64,000 nucleotides of DNA from Bog-473 sp963850095 (GCA_963850095.1 CAWKJX010000014.1:186001-250000); one strand, 5' to 3'; counted from the first letter of the stretch, positions 9,694-19,700 are shown. The notes: generated by a model not told the origin, from the letters alone. Translations and numbers: made by a program.

Positions 9694-9779
9694 CCTGGAC
9701 CCAGGGACTCCTGCTCGGCCTCTCCATCGTGATGTTCCTGTACCTGGGCTTCGCCATGTTCAAGCCCGAGAAGTTCTGA
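9690..9779 (+). CDS. kdpF: KdpF, small subunit of the potassium-transporting ATPase
   Basis: This 29-residue single-helix peptide has the KdpF hallmark, a hydrophobic segment ending FKPEKF. KdpF packs against KdpA in the inner membrane and stabilises the KdpFABC complex. It overlaps the preceding small ORF by four bases and its stop is one base before the kdpA ATG. The reading frame is intact, unlike the three large subunit genes that follow. Confidence 0.85.
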   Translation: MTWTQGLLLGLSIVMFLYLGFAMFKPEKF

Positions 9780-9780
9780 C

Positions 9781-11474
9781 ATGGGCTTCACCTGGACCAT
9801 CATCACCCTGGTCATCGCGCTCGGCCTGACCTGGCGCTACCTCGGCTCGTACATGGCCGCTGTCTTCGACGGCCGGGTGCATTTCCTGGGCTGGGCCGAA
9901 CGGCCGATCTACGGGTTGTTCGGGCACCGACCCCGACCGGGAGCAGAACTGGAAGCGCTACGCCGCTTCCATGGTCATCTTCTCGGCGGTCGTCATGGCC
10001 GTCACCTATCTGCTCATACGCATTCAGGGTCGCTTCCCCTCAATCCGCAGCACCTCGGGGCGTGTGCCCAGGCATTGAGCTTCAACACAGCGGCGTCGTT
10101 CATGACCAACACCAACTGGCAGAACTACGGCGGCGAGACGACCATGTCGTACTTCTCCCAGATCGGCGCGCTGACGCTGGAGCAGATTCGTCAGCCCGGT
10201 CATCGGCATCGTCGTGGCCATCGGCTTGGTGCGTGGCTTCTCCCGCCGCAATTCCCCGACAATCGGGAACTTCTGGGTCGACATGACCCGTGGCCTCCTT
10301 TACATCGTGTTTCCGATCGCTTTCATCGCCGGGATCATCTTCGTCGGCCAAGGAGCGGTGCAGACACTCGCCGGTACCGCCAGCATCCACGACGTCTTGA
10401 ACGGGGTGTCCCAGACCCTCGCCCGAGGGCCGATCGGCTTCATGGAGTCAATCAAGCAGCTGGGTAACAACGGAGGTGGGTTCCTCAACTCCAATTCGGC
10501 GACAACCTTCGAGAACCCGACTGGTCTCACAAACTGGCTGTCGATCTACCTCCTGTTGGCTATTCCGTTCTCCCTGACCTACACCTTCGGCAAAATGGTC
10601 GGCAGCATCCGCCACGGCGCCGCCCTTCTGGCCGCCATGGTGATCATCTTCGGAGTGTGGGTGGGTGGTGCCAGCCTACTACGAGCACCAGAACAACCCC
10701 GCTGTGGCCGCGGCCGGCGTGCACTCGACGGTCGGGAATACGGTTGGCCACGAGGTGCGTTTCGGTGATACCTCCACGGCCTTGTTCGGTGTCTCCTCGA
10801 CCAGCACCTCGACTGGCTCGGCCGACGCCAATGTACGACTCGTTCACCCCCATGGGCGGCTTCTTCCTCATCTCCGGGATGATGCTGGGTGAAGTGACGC
10901 CAGGCGGTGCGGGGAGCGGCCTCTACACCATCTTGATCTACGCCATCATCGCCGTGTTCATAGGCGGGCTGATGATCGGGCGAACGCCCGAGTACCTGGG
11001 GAAGAAGATCCAGGCCAAGGAGATCAAACTCGCGGGTCTCGGGGCCCTCGTCATGCCGCTCATCGTGCTCATCTTCACTGCTATCGCCGTGTCGATCACA
11101 GGCCGGGACGCGTCCCGCTCAACGCATCCCGCACGGGTTCACCGAGATCCTCTACGGGCTGACTTCGCAAGGGAACAACAACGGGTCGGCCTTCGCGGCC
11201 TCGGGAGCAACAACGACGTTCTACAACGTGATCGGTGGCATCGACATGTTGATCGGCCGGGTCGGCATCATGATCCCCGCTCTGGCTCTCGGCGGCGTGT
11301 TGGCGGCCAAGCCTGCAGGTTCCCGCGGGCCTCGGCACCTTCCGAACCGACAACTCCATGTTCATAGGGCTCACCATCGGCGTCATCATCATCATCGGTG
11401 GTCTGACCTTCTTCCCTGCCCTCGCCCTCGGCCCAATCGTTGAGCAGCTCAGCCACGGGTTCTTCCCGCACTGA
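9781..11474 (+). CDS. kdpA: KdpA, potassium-channel-like subunit (about seven frameshifts)
   Basis: KdpA is the potassium-selective membrane subunit of the KdpFABC P-type ATPase. The product can be followed over its whole length (about 560 residues) by changing frame: start GFTWTIIT, then GTDPDREQNWKRY, LSFNTAASFMTNTNWQNYGG, TIGNFWVDMTRG, NNGGGFLNSNSATTFENP, TPMGGFFLISGMMLGE, TEILYGLTSQGNNNGSAFA, ending GPIVEQLSHGFFPH. The filter-like GGG and NNG loops are intact. Shifts fall near 9930, 10036, 10187, 10672, 10830, 11100 and 11317. Most are explained by one extra base, one by a missing base. As written the gene could not make KdpA. No substitution-type stop codons are seen. Confidence 0.85.
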
Positions 11475-11499
11475 TGTACAGCCACGGAGATTTCTTCTG

Positions 11500-13573
11500 A
11501 TGACCGTACCACAACCCAGCCGGACCAGCCGGCAGGCAAGTGCGCCGCACGGCGTGGCCGAGGCGCGGAGCCTGTTCGACGGCCCGATCATGCGCCAGGC
11601 GCTGGTCGGACGCGTTCACCAAGCTGAATCCGCTGGTGCAGCTCCGCAATCCGGTCATGTTCGTGGTGCTCGTAGGGTCCGTCGTCACCTTCGTGGAGGC
11701 GATCGCCCACCCATCCGTCTTCACGTGGTCCATAACCGTTTGGCTCTTCCTGACGGTGATCTTCGCCAACTTCGCCGAAGGCTATGGCCGAGGGGCGCGG
11801 CAAGGCGCAGGCCGACACCCTGCGCAGAATGCGCTCCGAGACCGGGGCCCGACGGCTCCGGGCCGACGGCACCGAGGAACTGGTGCCCGCCGCCGAACTC
11901 AACAAGGGGGACACGGTCGTCTGCGAGGCCAACGACCTCATCCCCTCCGACGGCGAAATCATCGAGGGCATCGCCTCGGTCGACGAGTCGGCTATCACGG
12001 GCGAGTCGGCTCCGGTGATTCGTGAATCGGGAGGCGACCGGTCGGCCGTCACGGGCGGTACCAGGGTGCTGTCCGACCGGATCGTGGTCCGTATCACGGC
12101 CGAGCGCGGTCAGACCTTCCTGGATCGCATGATCACCCTGGTCGAGGGAGCCAACCGCCAGAAGACCCCCAACGAGATCGCGCTCACCATCCTGCTGGCC
12201 GTGCTCACCATCATCTTTCATTCCCGTCGTCGTCTCACTCGAGGCGTTCGGCATCTACTCAGGCACGGCGGTCTCGGTGGTGATCCTCGTCGCCCTACTG
12301 GTCTGCCTGATCCCGACCACCATCGGCGCGTTGCTGTCCGCCATCGGAATCGCCGGCATGGACCGGCTCGTTCAGAAGAACGTCCTTGCCATGAGCGGCC
12401 GGGCTGTCGAGGCCGCCGGCGACGTGCAGACCCTGTTGTTGGACAAGACGGGCACTATCACCATGGGCAACCGGATGGCGTCGGGCTTCTTCCCCGTAGG
12501 CGACCACTGCGGAACGCGACCTGGCCGATGCCGCCCAGCTGGCCTCACTAGCCGACGAGACGCCGGAGGGACGATCCATCGTGGTCCTGGCCAAGGAGCG
12601 CTTCGACATCCGGGAGCGTCACCTCGAAGCCGGGCACGTCTTCGTGCCCTTCTCGGCCACGACCCGCATGTCCGGGCTGGACTTCGACGGTCGTCAGATC
12701 CGCAAGGGGGCAGCCGACTCGGTCAAGGCATGGGTCGCGTGAGCAGGGCGGAGCCATACCCGCGGATCTTGGACGGGATCGTCGAACGGGTCTCGCGAGC
12801 AGGGTCCACGCCACTGGTCGTGGCCGAGGTCCGCGTGATTCTCGGCGTCATCGAACTCAAGGACGTAGTGAAGGAGGGCATTCAGGAGAAGTTCGCCGAA
12901 ATGCGCTCCATGGGCATCCGTACGGTGATGATCACCGGCGACAACCCCCTGACTGCCGCCACCATCGCCCAGGAGGCAGGCGTCGACGACTTTCTTGCCG
13001 AGGCGACGCCCGAGGCGAAGTTGGCCCTCATCAAGCACGAGCAAGAGGGGGGAAAGTTGGTCGCCATGACGGGCGACGGCACCAACGACGCCCCGGCGCT
13101 GGCCCAGGCAGACGTGGGCGTAGCCATGAACACCGGGACCACGGCGGCCAAGGAGGCCGGCAACATGGTCGACCTCGACTCCAACCCAACCAAGCTCATC
13201 GACGTGGTCGAAATCGGCAAGCAACTCCTCATCACGCGCGGCTCACTGACCACTTTCTCCATCGCCAACGACGTGGCCAAGTACTTCGCCATCATCCCGG
13301 CTCTTGTTCGTTGCGACCTACCCCCAGCTGAACCCCTCAACATCATGAAGCTCCATAGCCCCCAGAGTGCCGTGCTCTCTGCCGTCATCTTCAACGCGCT
13401 GGTGATCATGGCGCTGATCCCGTTGGCCCTCCGGGGCGTCAAGTTCCGTGCCGCCGGGTCTGCGGCGATTTTGCGGCGAAACGTGTGGATCTACGGCGTC
13501 GGCGGAATCATCGTGCCGTTCATCTTGCATCAAGCTCATCGATCTCATCCTCGTCGCGCTGCACGCCTACTGA
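11500..13573 (+). CDS. kdpB: KdpB, P-type ATPase catalytic subunit (about nine frameshifts)
   Basis: KdpB hydrolyses ATP to energise potassium uptake. In reconstructed frames all landmarks are present: membrane start LFDGPIMRQALVDAFTKLNP, actuator-domain TGES, phosphorylation site DKTGTITMGN, MITGDNPLTA, MTGDGTNDAPALAQADVGVAM, and the end IDLILVALHAY. Frame changes lie near 11610, 11783, 12217, 12507, 12737, 12766, 13303, 13338 and 13530. The two at 12737/12766 and at 13303/13338 nearly cancel each other. The expected length is about 690 residues. The gene starts 25 bases after kdpA. The preserved motifs argue against long-standing decay. Confidence 0.86.
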
Positions 13574-13586
13574 TGGAGTCTCTCTG

Positions 13587-14237
13587 ATGCTCGTCCAACT
13601 CCGCCGTGCCGTCGTTCTGGCCGTGGTCGCACTCGTCCTGACCTTCGCCTACGCCTATCCTCGGCACCGGCGTAGCCCAGGTGCTCTTCAAGCACCAGGC
13701 CGACGGGTCGATCACCGCCAACGGGTCCACTCTGATCGGCCAGAACTGGTCTCAGACGCCTTGCCCGGGTCACCGACTCGGCAGCTGTGTGTTCCAGGGC
13801 CGTCCTGACGCCGTCGGCCCCTACGCCGGGTCGCTGAAGCCGGTCGGCGGCCGGAGGGGACAACCCGCTCCAGGCCAACAACATCCCCGGCAAGCCCGGC
13901 ATCCTGAACACGGCGAATCCGGGGGCGTCCAATCTGGGCCCCCGCTCCAAGACCCTGCTGACAAACACGCAGCAGCTGGTGGCCTACTGGAAGGCGCGGG
14001 GCGTCAACCCGACGCCCGACCTCGTCACGAACTCGGGCAGCGGGTACGACCCCGACATCAGCCAACAGGACGCCCTCGTCCAGATTCCGATGGTCTCGAG
14101 GGCCACCGGACTCTCGCTCCTCGGTTCTCAGGCGTCTCGTCATCAGCCAGACCCAGGGTGCCGAGCTCGGCTTCCTGGGCACCTCCTACATCGACGTGCT
14201 GCAACTCAACGAGGCGTTGGCCAAGCTCAAGCAGTGA
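13587..14237 (+). CDS. kdpC: KdpC subunit (about three frameshifts)
   Basis: KdpC is a single-span membrane subunit that assists ATP binding by KdpB. The N-terminal helix VVLAVVALVLTFAYAYP is followed in another frame by GVAQVLFKHQADGSI and IGQNWSQT, then ANNIPGKPGILNTANPGASN, and finally GFLGTSYIDVLQLNEALAKL before the stop. The conserved core of KdpC (GS-LIGQ-F and the final NVLELN-AL pattern) is recognisable. Frame changes lie near 13665, 13850 and 14130. The gene converges on kdpE, whose open frame overlaps its last 52 bases. Confidence 0.8.
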
Positions 14238-15205
14238 GCGCCACGCGCCACCGCCAGTCGCGGCGCTGGTCCTCCGCCGGCGAGCCGTCGTGCGCGGGAA
14301 GGATTACCGCGGTCCTCTCGTACAAGTTGCCTTGGGTCCGCACCGGACATCGAGCTCAGCGACGGAACGGGGTCATCGTCCTGCGCTTGATGGGCCGGGC
14401 CGCAATCCCGGGCGTGTTCCCAGGGGTCGCATGCCTGACCGCCAGGGGTACGCCTGTTCTCGAGCGGGGGATGCTCCTGATGCGCAATGCGCTCTATTCG
14501 TTCGGGAGAGGCGGAGTGAGCGCCCGCCAGCAGCTGGTAGCCGACACCGGGCAAGGTATGCAGCAGCGTTCCGTCCTCGTCCCCCAACTTCTTGCGCAAC
14601 CGGTGGGTGTACACCCTGACGTAGTTGGACTCCTCGCCGTAGCCGGGCCCCCATACGTCCTTGAGAATCATGTGGTGCGTGCAGACCTTGCCGGCGTGGC
14701 GGGCGAGGTAGGCCAGCAGCTCGAATTCCTTGGCCGTCAGCTCGAGCTGCACATCGGACAAGGTGGCCATGTGGTGGACCAGGTCGATCTCGAGGTCGCC
14801 CACGACCAGCGTGGTCGGCTGCTCGCCTCCGTCACCCCTGCCGGCGGAGGCGTGGCGAAGGGCGACCCGCAGCCGTGCCTCGAGCTCGGCCATGCCGAAC
14901 GGCTTCGTGACGAAATCGTCGGCCCCGTTGTCCAGCGCCTCCACCTTGCGCCGCTCGTCCCCGTAGGCGGAGAGGACGACGATCGGCACGTCCGAAAACT
15001 CCCGGATACGCCGGCAGACTTCGAGGCCGTCAACGTCGGGCAGGCCGAGGTCGAGGATGACGAGGTCGGGTCCCGCCAATGCGACCTGGTTGACTGCCTC
15101 CGTTCCGGAGTGGGCCAGAAGCACGTCGTCCCCACGGGCCGTCAGCCCAATCCGGAGGGCTTTGAGCAAGGAGGGATCGTCGTCGACAATCAGAATCTTG
15201 GTCAT
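14186..15205 (-). CDS. kdpE: KdpE response regulator with unusual C-terminal reading-frame extension
   Basis: This is an OmpR/PhoB-family two-component regulator that would switch on kdpFABC. The receiver domain shows DDD near residue 8, the phospho-acceptor Asp in VILDLGLPDVDG, SAYGDERRK and the Lys of TKPF. The winged-helix DNA-binding domain follows (LTAKEFELLAYLARHAG, VYTHRLRKKLGD, PGVGYQLLAG). The normal protein should end at about residue 230, near base 14,515. The frame instead stays open for some 110 low-complexity residues into the kdpC tail. Either a stop was lost to an indel or the extension is accidental. It starts three bases after the histidine-kinase stop. Confidence 0.85.
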   Translation of the reverse strand: MTKILIVDDDPSLLKALRIGLTARGDDVLLAHSGTEAVNQVALAGPDLVILDLGLPDVDGLEVCRRIREFSDVPIVVLSAYGDERRKVEALDNGADDFVTKPFGMAELEARLRVALRHASAGRGDGGEQPTTLVVGDLEIDLVHHMATLSDVQLELTAKEFELLAYLARHAGKVCTHHMILKDVWGPGYGEESNYVRVYTHRLRKKLGDEDGTLLHTLPGVGYQLLAGAHSASPERIERIAHQEHPPLENRRTPGGQACDPWEHARDCGPAHQAQDDDPVPSLSSMSGADPRQLVREDRGNPSRARRLAGGGPAPRLAVARGAHCLSLANASLSCSTSM

Positions 15206-15208
15206 CGG

Positions 15209-16741
15209 TCAGACCGACGTGGGGACGCGCGCTTCGCTGGGCACCGTGAACACCACGCGCGCGCCGCGCTCGACGTCGGGATCGATCCAAATGAGTCCGC
15301 CGTGTGCTTCGACGAACGCCTTGGCGATGGCGAGCCCCAGGCCGGCCCGGCCCGCCGCCGCCGTTCTGGCTGAACATTTCGAAGACCCGTTCCCGGTCGT
15401 CCGGCCCGACGCCGGGACCCTGGTCGCTGACCGAGATCTCGACTCTCGTCGACGGCGAGCCTGGCGCCGGACGAGCCGCAATCCGGATGATGCCGTCCGG
15501 CGGCGAGAGCCGCTCTGCGTTGTCGATCAGATTTGCCACGACCTGGCTGATCAGCACGTGGTCGATGTGGAGCAGGGCCAGGTCGTCCGGCATGTCGATT
15601 CGTATGCGGCCGCGGTCCGCGATGTCGCCCAGCATCATGAGGGCCTCGGCCACCAGCTCATCGAACGAGATCGCGATTGGCCGCACCTCGAGAGCTCCCG
15701 CTTCGATGCGTGTCATGTCGAGCAGATTGGTGACGAGCCGGGAGAGTTGGTCCGCCTGCTTCTCAATCAGCTCGAGCAGTTCGGCACGGTCCTGCGGAGG
15801 GAGTTGGACGTCGGTGCTGCGCAGACTCGAAACCGCCGTCTTGACCGAGGCCAGCGGCGTCCTCAGGTCGTGCGAGACGGCCCCCATGAGCGCGCTGCGC
15901 CAGCGGTCGATCTCCTCGAGCAACCGCGTCCGCAACGCCTGGTCGCGCAGGCGAGCCCTGTCCACGGCGAGAGCCGCCTGGTTGGCGAAGGTACCGAGCA
16001 GGCTCCGTTCCCCGGCCAGCTGCGCGTCCTGCAGCACGAGCATTCCCACCGGCCGATCGTCGAGCACCAGGGCCACGGAGACCCGCGTCGGCGTTTCGGC
16101 GTCGGCGAACCCGAGCGAGCGGGTCTGTCCGCCGGAGACGAGCGACGCCAGTTCGGCCGCTGTCAGATCCTCACCCGCCGAGGCAGCCACGTGCAGACGC
16201 TCGCCAACATCGAGAGGGCCCGCCTGACTGTCCGGCAGGACCAGGGCGGTCCACCGGGGGGAGAAGGCGTCCTGCACCGTACCCACGACATGGGTCACCA
16301 ACTGGTTGAGGGTGAGATCACCGATCAGAGTGCGCGACAGGTCGTAGAGGCGGTGAGCCTCGTCTGTTCTGCGAAGCGCCTCCTCCCGCGCCGTGCGCAA
16401 GTTCGCCACGACCTGGGCCACAACGAGGACGACTACGAGGTAGACGAGGAGCGCAATCCAGTTCTGCGGGCTGCGGACGGTCAAGGTCTCGTAGGGCGGC
16501 AGGAAGAAGTAGTCGTAGGCCAAGAAATCCGGCCACCGCGCCCACGCAAACCGGGCACGAACCCGGCGATCACCACTCCGACGAGTGCGGGCAGGACGAA
16601 GGCGAGGGCGGGAATGGCGATGCTCAGATGGAGCCGGAAGGGAAGGAGCACGGCCAGCAGTACGCCGAGCGAGGCCAGGGTGACGACGATGGCGAGGAGC
16701 GTGCGCTGGTAGGTTTCCTTGAAGGCAAGGTTGCCTCGCAT
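15209..16741 (-). CDS. KdpD-type membrane histidine kinase without the N-terminal sensor (two frameshifts)
   Basis: This gene encodes only the transmitter half of KdpD: membrane helices of the DUF4118 type (ending AYDYFFLPPYETLTVRSP), a GAF-like linker, the His box MGAVSHDLRTPLASVK, the N box NLIDNAERLSPP, the G1 box DQGPGVG, and the G2 region LGLAIAKAFVEAHGG. The N-terminal KdpD sensor and Usp domains are absent and occur in the divergent neighbouring gene. Frames change near 16540 (inside the helices) and 15350 (a G/C-rich run before the G2 box). Start ATG 16741 encodes MRGNLAFKETYQ. The protein would phosphorylate KdpE, encoded three bases downstream. Confidence 0.85.
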
Positions 16742-16824
16742 GGTCACTGCTTTCCGTCGGCCGGCATCGGACCGACTTCTGAGTGTACCGACGGGATCAG
16801 CTGGCCGGTCCAGGCGAGGGCACA

Positions 16825-17976
16825 ATGAGCGGCACGACCGGAGAGGAAGAGGGTGTCAGGCCAACCGGCCGCTTTCGCGTCTACCTGGGGGCGGCCGCCG
16901 GTGTGGGTAAGACATGCGCCATGCTCGACGAGGGTTGGCGGCGGTTCCAGCGTGGTGCCGACGTCGTGGTCGGCTTCGTCGAGACGCACAAACGGCCCTA
17001 CACGGTCGAGCAGATCCGCGACCTACCCGTGGTACCGCGCAAGCAGGTGGAGTACCGCGATTCGGTCTGGGAGGAGATGGACCTCGAATGCCGTGCTCGC
17101 CCGTAAGCCCGAGGTGGCTGCTGATCGACGAGCTCGCCCACACCAACGTGCCCGGCTCGGGGCGCCACGAGAAGCGCTGGGAGGACGTGCTCGAGATCCT
17201 CGATGCCGGCATTGCCGTGATCACGACGGTCAACGTCCAGCACATCGAGTCTCTCGCCGATGCCGTAGAACGAATCACCGCCGTGGCCGTCCGCGAGCGT
17301 GTGCCCGACTGGGTGGTGCGGCGGGCCGATCAGCTCGAGTTGATCGACTCCTCGGCGGACCAGCTCCGGCGACGGATGTTGCACGGCAACATCTACCCGG
17401 CGGCCAAGGTGCCTTCGGCGTTGAACGGGTTCTTCCGAGCCGAGAACCTGGCCGCCCTGCGCGAGCTGTCGCTGCGATTCGTGGCCGATGAGACCGAGGA
17501 GGAGCTGCTCGAGTACCTCCGGTCGAAGGGCGCGGCCGGCGAGTTGTGGGAGACCACGGAGAGGATCATGGTGGCGGTGACAGGGGCTCCGGGCAACGCC
17601 TCGGTCATCCGGCGGGCGGCCCGGATCGCGGCTCGGGTGAAGGCCGACCTCATTGCCGTCCACGTGGTTTCCGGAGACGACGCCGCGGCGCTCCGACACC
17701 GACGAGCTCGAGGCGTTGGTCAAGGCCGTGGGCGGAAAATGGCAGTCACTCGAGGGTGACGACGTGGCCAAGACCATCTTTGCGGCCGCGGTGGACCAGC
17801 AGATCACCCAGATCGTGGTGGGAACGTCACGCCTCACGCGTTGGCAGTCCATGACCCGGGGCTCGGTGATCCAGACGATCCTCCGCCTGGCCTCGGAGAA
17901 CGACATCGACCTGCACGTGATCGCACGAAGGGACGACAACGGGCACGACCGGCCGGTGCTGGAGGACGACGGGTAG
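16825..17976 (+). CDS. Stand-alone KdpD sensor plus universal-stress domain (three frameshifts)
   Basis: This 383-residue product is the N-terminal half of KdpD as a separate gene. The sensor domain has the Walker-type motif GAAAGVGKTCAMLDEG, then ETHKRPYT, LIDELAHTNVPGS, KRWEDVLEIL and TVNVQHIESL. A Usp-like domain follows (MVAVTGAPGNASVIRRAARIAA, then IVVGTSRLTRWQSMTRGS). It has no membrane segment, so it is cytosolic. In canonical KdpD this part reads potassium/ATP or c-di-AMP status and controls the attached kinase. Here it is transcribed divergently, with 83 bp between the two starts. Frame changes lie near 17093, 17118 and 17695. The ATG is preceded by GCGAGGG. Confidence 0.85.
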
Positions 17977-17990
17977 GAGGCCGTAACGCC

Positions 17991-18677
17991 TCAGGAGGCC
18001 ACCAGGTCTGCGAAGGCGGCGTCGGCCGCCAGCTTGGCCGCCTGTTGCATGCACCGGTTGAGGCGGGCCAGGGCCTTCGCCCGCCGTGGGTCGCGCGCCA
18101 GGTACTTGGCCAGGGCAACCGGATCGGCCGAGCCGTCGGGTTTGCTCAGGCCGAACAGGGCCTGGTCGACGACGTGCTCGTCGGGCCGGTCGCTAATACC
18201 GCGGTAGATCGACCACGGGACGCCGGAGGCCTCGCACACTTCGGCCACGCCGGCCGCCTCCATGTCGACGGCGCCGAAGCCGCGTTCGAGGATGGGGCGC
18301 CACACCTCCTCGTCGTCGAACAGGCCGTCAGTGGTCATCAGCCCGCCGGCGGCCTGGCGCGACGGTAGGGGGTGCGTGGCGTACTCGGGCCCGTCGGGGT
18401 AGAGCTGCACTCGGCTCGGCACGAACAAGGACCCGACGGGGAGATCGGGGTCCAGCCCGCCGGCGATCCCGACCACCATGACATGGTCGATCGCTCCTGC
18501 TGAAAGCGCCCTGGTTGCGGCCTCCCGAGCCAGGGTCGGGCCCATGCCGGTCACGAGGCTGCCCACCCACCACGGCCCGGCCGTCCCGCCATGGGAGAAG
18601 ACGGGGTCAGCGGGGGTGGATGCCAGCGCGAACGAGTGCACAATGGCCTTCAGCTCGGGCTTCATGGGTGCCAGCAC
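17991..18677 (-). CDS. Nucleoside phosphorylase / MTA-SAH nucleosidase family protein
   Basis: This 228-residue protein matches the PNP_UDP_1 fold of nucleosidases and phosphorylases. GIAGGL near residue 70 fits the substrate/phosphate loop. VDMEAAGVAEVCEASGVPW followed by RGISD near residues 150-175 is the classic ribose- and base-binding signature (VDME...R-ISD). It may cleave methylthioadenosine, S-adenosylhomocysteine, futalosine or a nucleoside. It lies tail-to-tail with the KdpD sensor gene, 14 bases apart, and its frame is clean. Confidence 0.78.
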   Translation of the reverse strand: MLAPMKPELKAIVHSFALASTPADPVFSHGGTAGPWWVGSLVTGMGPTLAREAATRALSAGAIDHVMVVGIAGGLDPDLPVGSLFVPSRVQLYPDGPEYATHPLPSRQAAGGLMTTDGLFDDEEVWRPILERGFGAVDMEAAGVAEVCEASGVPWSIYRGISDRPDEHVVDQALFGLSKPDGSADPVALAKYLARDPRRAKALARLNRCMQQAAKLAADAAFADLVAS

Positions 18678-18758
18678 GGCGACGCGCTTTGTCGGTCACT
18701 CCTTCATCATGGCGGATGCTTGGGTAGCGTGTCCCCGATCGATCGGGAGAGGAGAGAC

Positions 18759-19133
18759 ATGTCGAGCGCCGAACAGGTCGTCCGGGAATTTTGCGCCGCG
18801 GCCAGCACGCGGGACCCCGCGGTGCTTCGCACGTACTTCTCCGACGACATCGTGTACCACAACATCCCGATGGAGCCGGCGGAGGGTATTGAGGCGACCA
18901 TGGCCGTGATCGACATGTTCGTCGGCATGTGCGAATCGATGGAGTTCGAGGTGCACCACCTGGCCAGCGACGGCTCCACCGTGTTGACGGAGCGGACCGA
19001 CATCTTCACCATCAACGGCAAGACCGCCCCCCTGCCCGTCATGGGTGCCTTCCACGTCAGCGACGGGAAGATCACCGCATGGCGGGACTACTTCGACATG
19101 GCGCAGGTGAGCGCCATCTTCGGAGCGGGTTAG
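18759..19133 (+). CDS. Limonene-1,2-epoxide hydrolase-like protein
   Basis: This is a 124-residue single-domain protein with the cone-shaped NTF2-like fold expected for limonene-epoxide hydrolases. Members use an Asp-Arg-Asp triad: candidate residues are the Arg and Asp of ERTDIF and the Asp of AWRDYFD near the C-terminus, with VYHNIPM lining the pocket. It may hydrolyse small epoxides or be a related SnoaL-like isomerase. The start is well supported by GGGAGAGGAGAG just before the ATG. It stands alone, divergent from the nucleosidase gene. Confidence 0.75.
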   Translation: MSSAEQVVREFCAAASTRDPAVLRTYFSDDIVYHNIPMEPAEGIEATMAVIDMFVGMCESMEFEVHHLASDGSTVLTERTDIFTINGKTAPLPVMGAFHVSDGKITAWRDYFDMAQVSAIFGAG

Positions 19134-19214
19134 GGGTTCGGTCGGCCGGTACGGGCTCGAACCGGGTCGGATCGAGCCGTACCAACCGCGTCGGCTGGAG
19201 TCATATGGGGTCGA

Positions 19215-19700
19215 TCAGTAACTGTGACACTCGCCCGGGGCATCGGGCGGGCCTTGGCCGTGGGCGGCCTCCCAAGCCAGCTGCACTGACGCGGGCGCGC
19301 TGCCCGCGGTCGGGTAACCGTCGAAGCCGTTCCACTCGAGGATGCCGAAGTAGCCGGCGTAGGCATTGTTCCGGCCACCCTCCTCGCACATGGCCGTGGG
19401 TATCCACGCGGCGGGAATGGTGTTCTGCTGCTGCGCCTTGAGGTAGGCGGCCTCGTTCAGGTACGCCTCCTCGTTCTGCTTCTGCTGGGCCTCGGAGTAG
19501 GCCACGATCTTCGAAGCCTGCTGTGCCTTCGAGTACGACGCCAGCTTCATGCTGATCGCGGCCGGCCGCTCCCGGCTTCCCGCGACATGGCGGGTCGCCC
19601 GTGCTGAGGCTGAGGACATGTTGGTGAATACGGTGAAAAGAACTGCTGAAATGATGAACATGACGGCCACCGCCGTCGTGAGTGCAATGCGGATCCGCAC
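19215..19700 (-). CDS. Secreted or anchored Rpf/lysozyme-like small protein with AQQ repeats
   Basis: This 161-residue protein starts with a signal or anchor helix (AVAVMFIISAVLFTVFT). A middle segment is built from short Ala/Gln/Tyr repeats of the type YSKAQQ, YSEAQQ and YLKAQQ, which should form a helix or coiled coil. The C-terminal 60 residues contain AMCEEGGRNN, YFGILEWNGFDGYPT and a final Cys, resembling the resuscitation-promoting-factor/transglycosylase-like fold. The Glu after the first Cys would be the catalytic acid. The domain is shorter than a standard Rpf domain (about 70 residues), so activity is uncertain. It probably acts on peptidoglycan outside the membrane. Confidence 0.62.
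   Translation of the reverse strand: MRIRIALTTAVAVMFIISAVLFTVFTNMSSASARATRHVAGSRERPAAISMKLASYSKAQQASKIVAYSEAQQKQNEEAYLNEAAYLKAQQQNTIPAAWIPTAMCEEGGRNNAYAGYFGILEWNGFDGYPTAGSAPASVQLAWEAAHGQGPPDAPGECHSY

Noticed and set aside
9781..14237. Programmed ribosomal frameshifting in kdpABC
   Set aside because: The shifts are too many, occur in both directions, lack slippery sequences, and other kdp operons do not use recoding.
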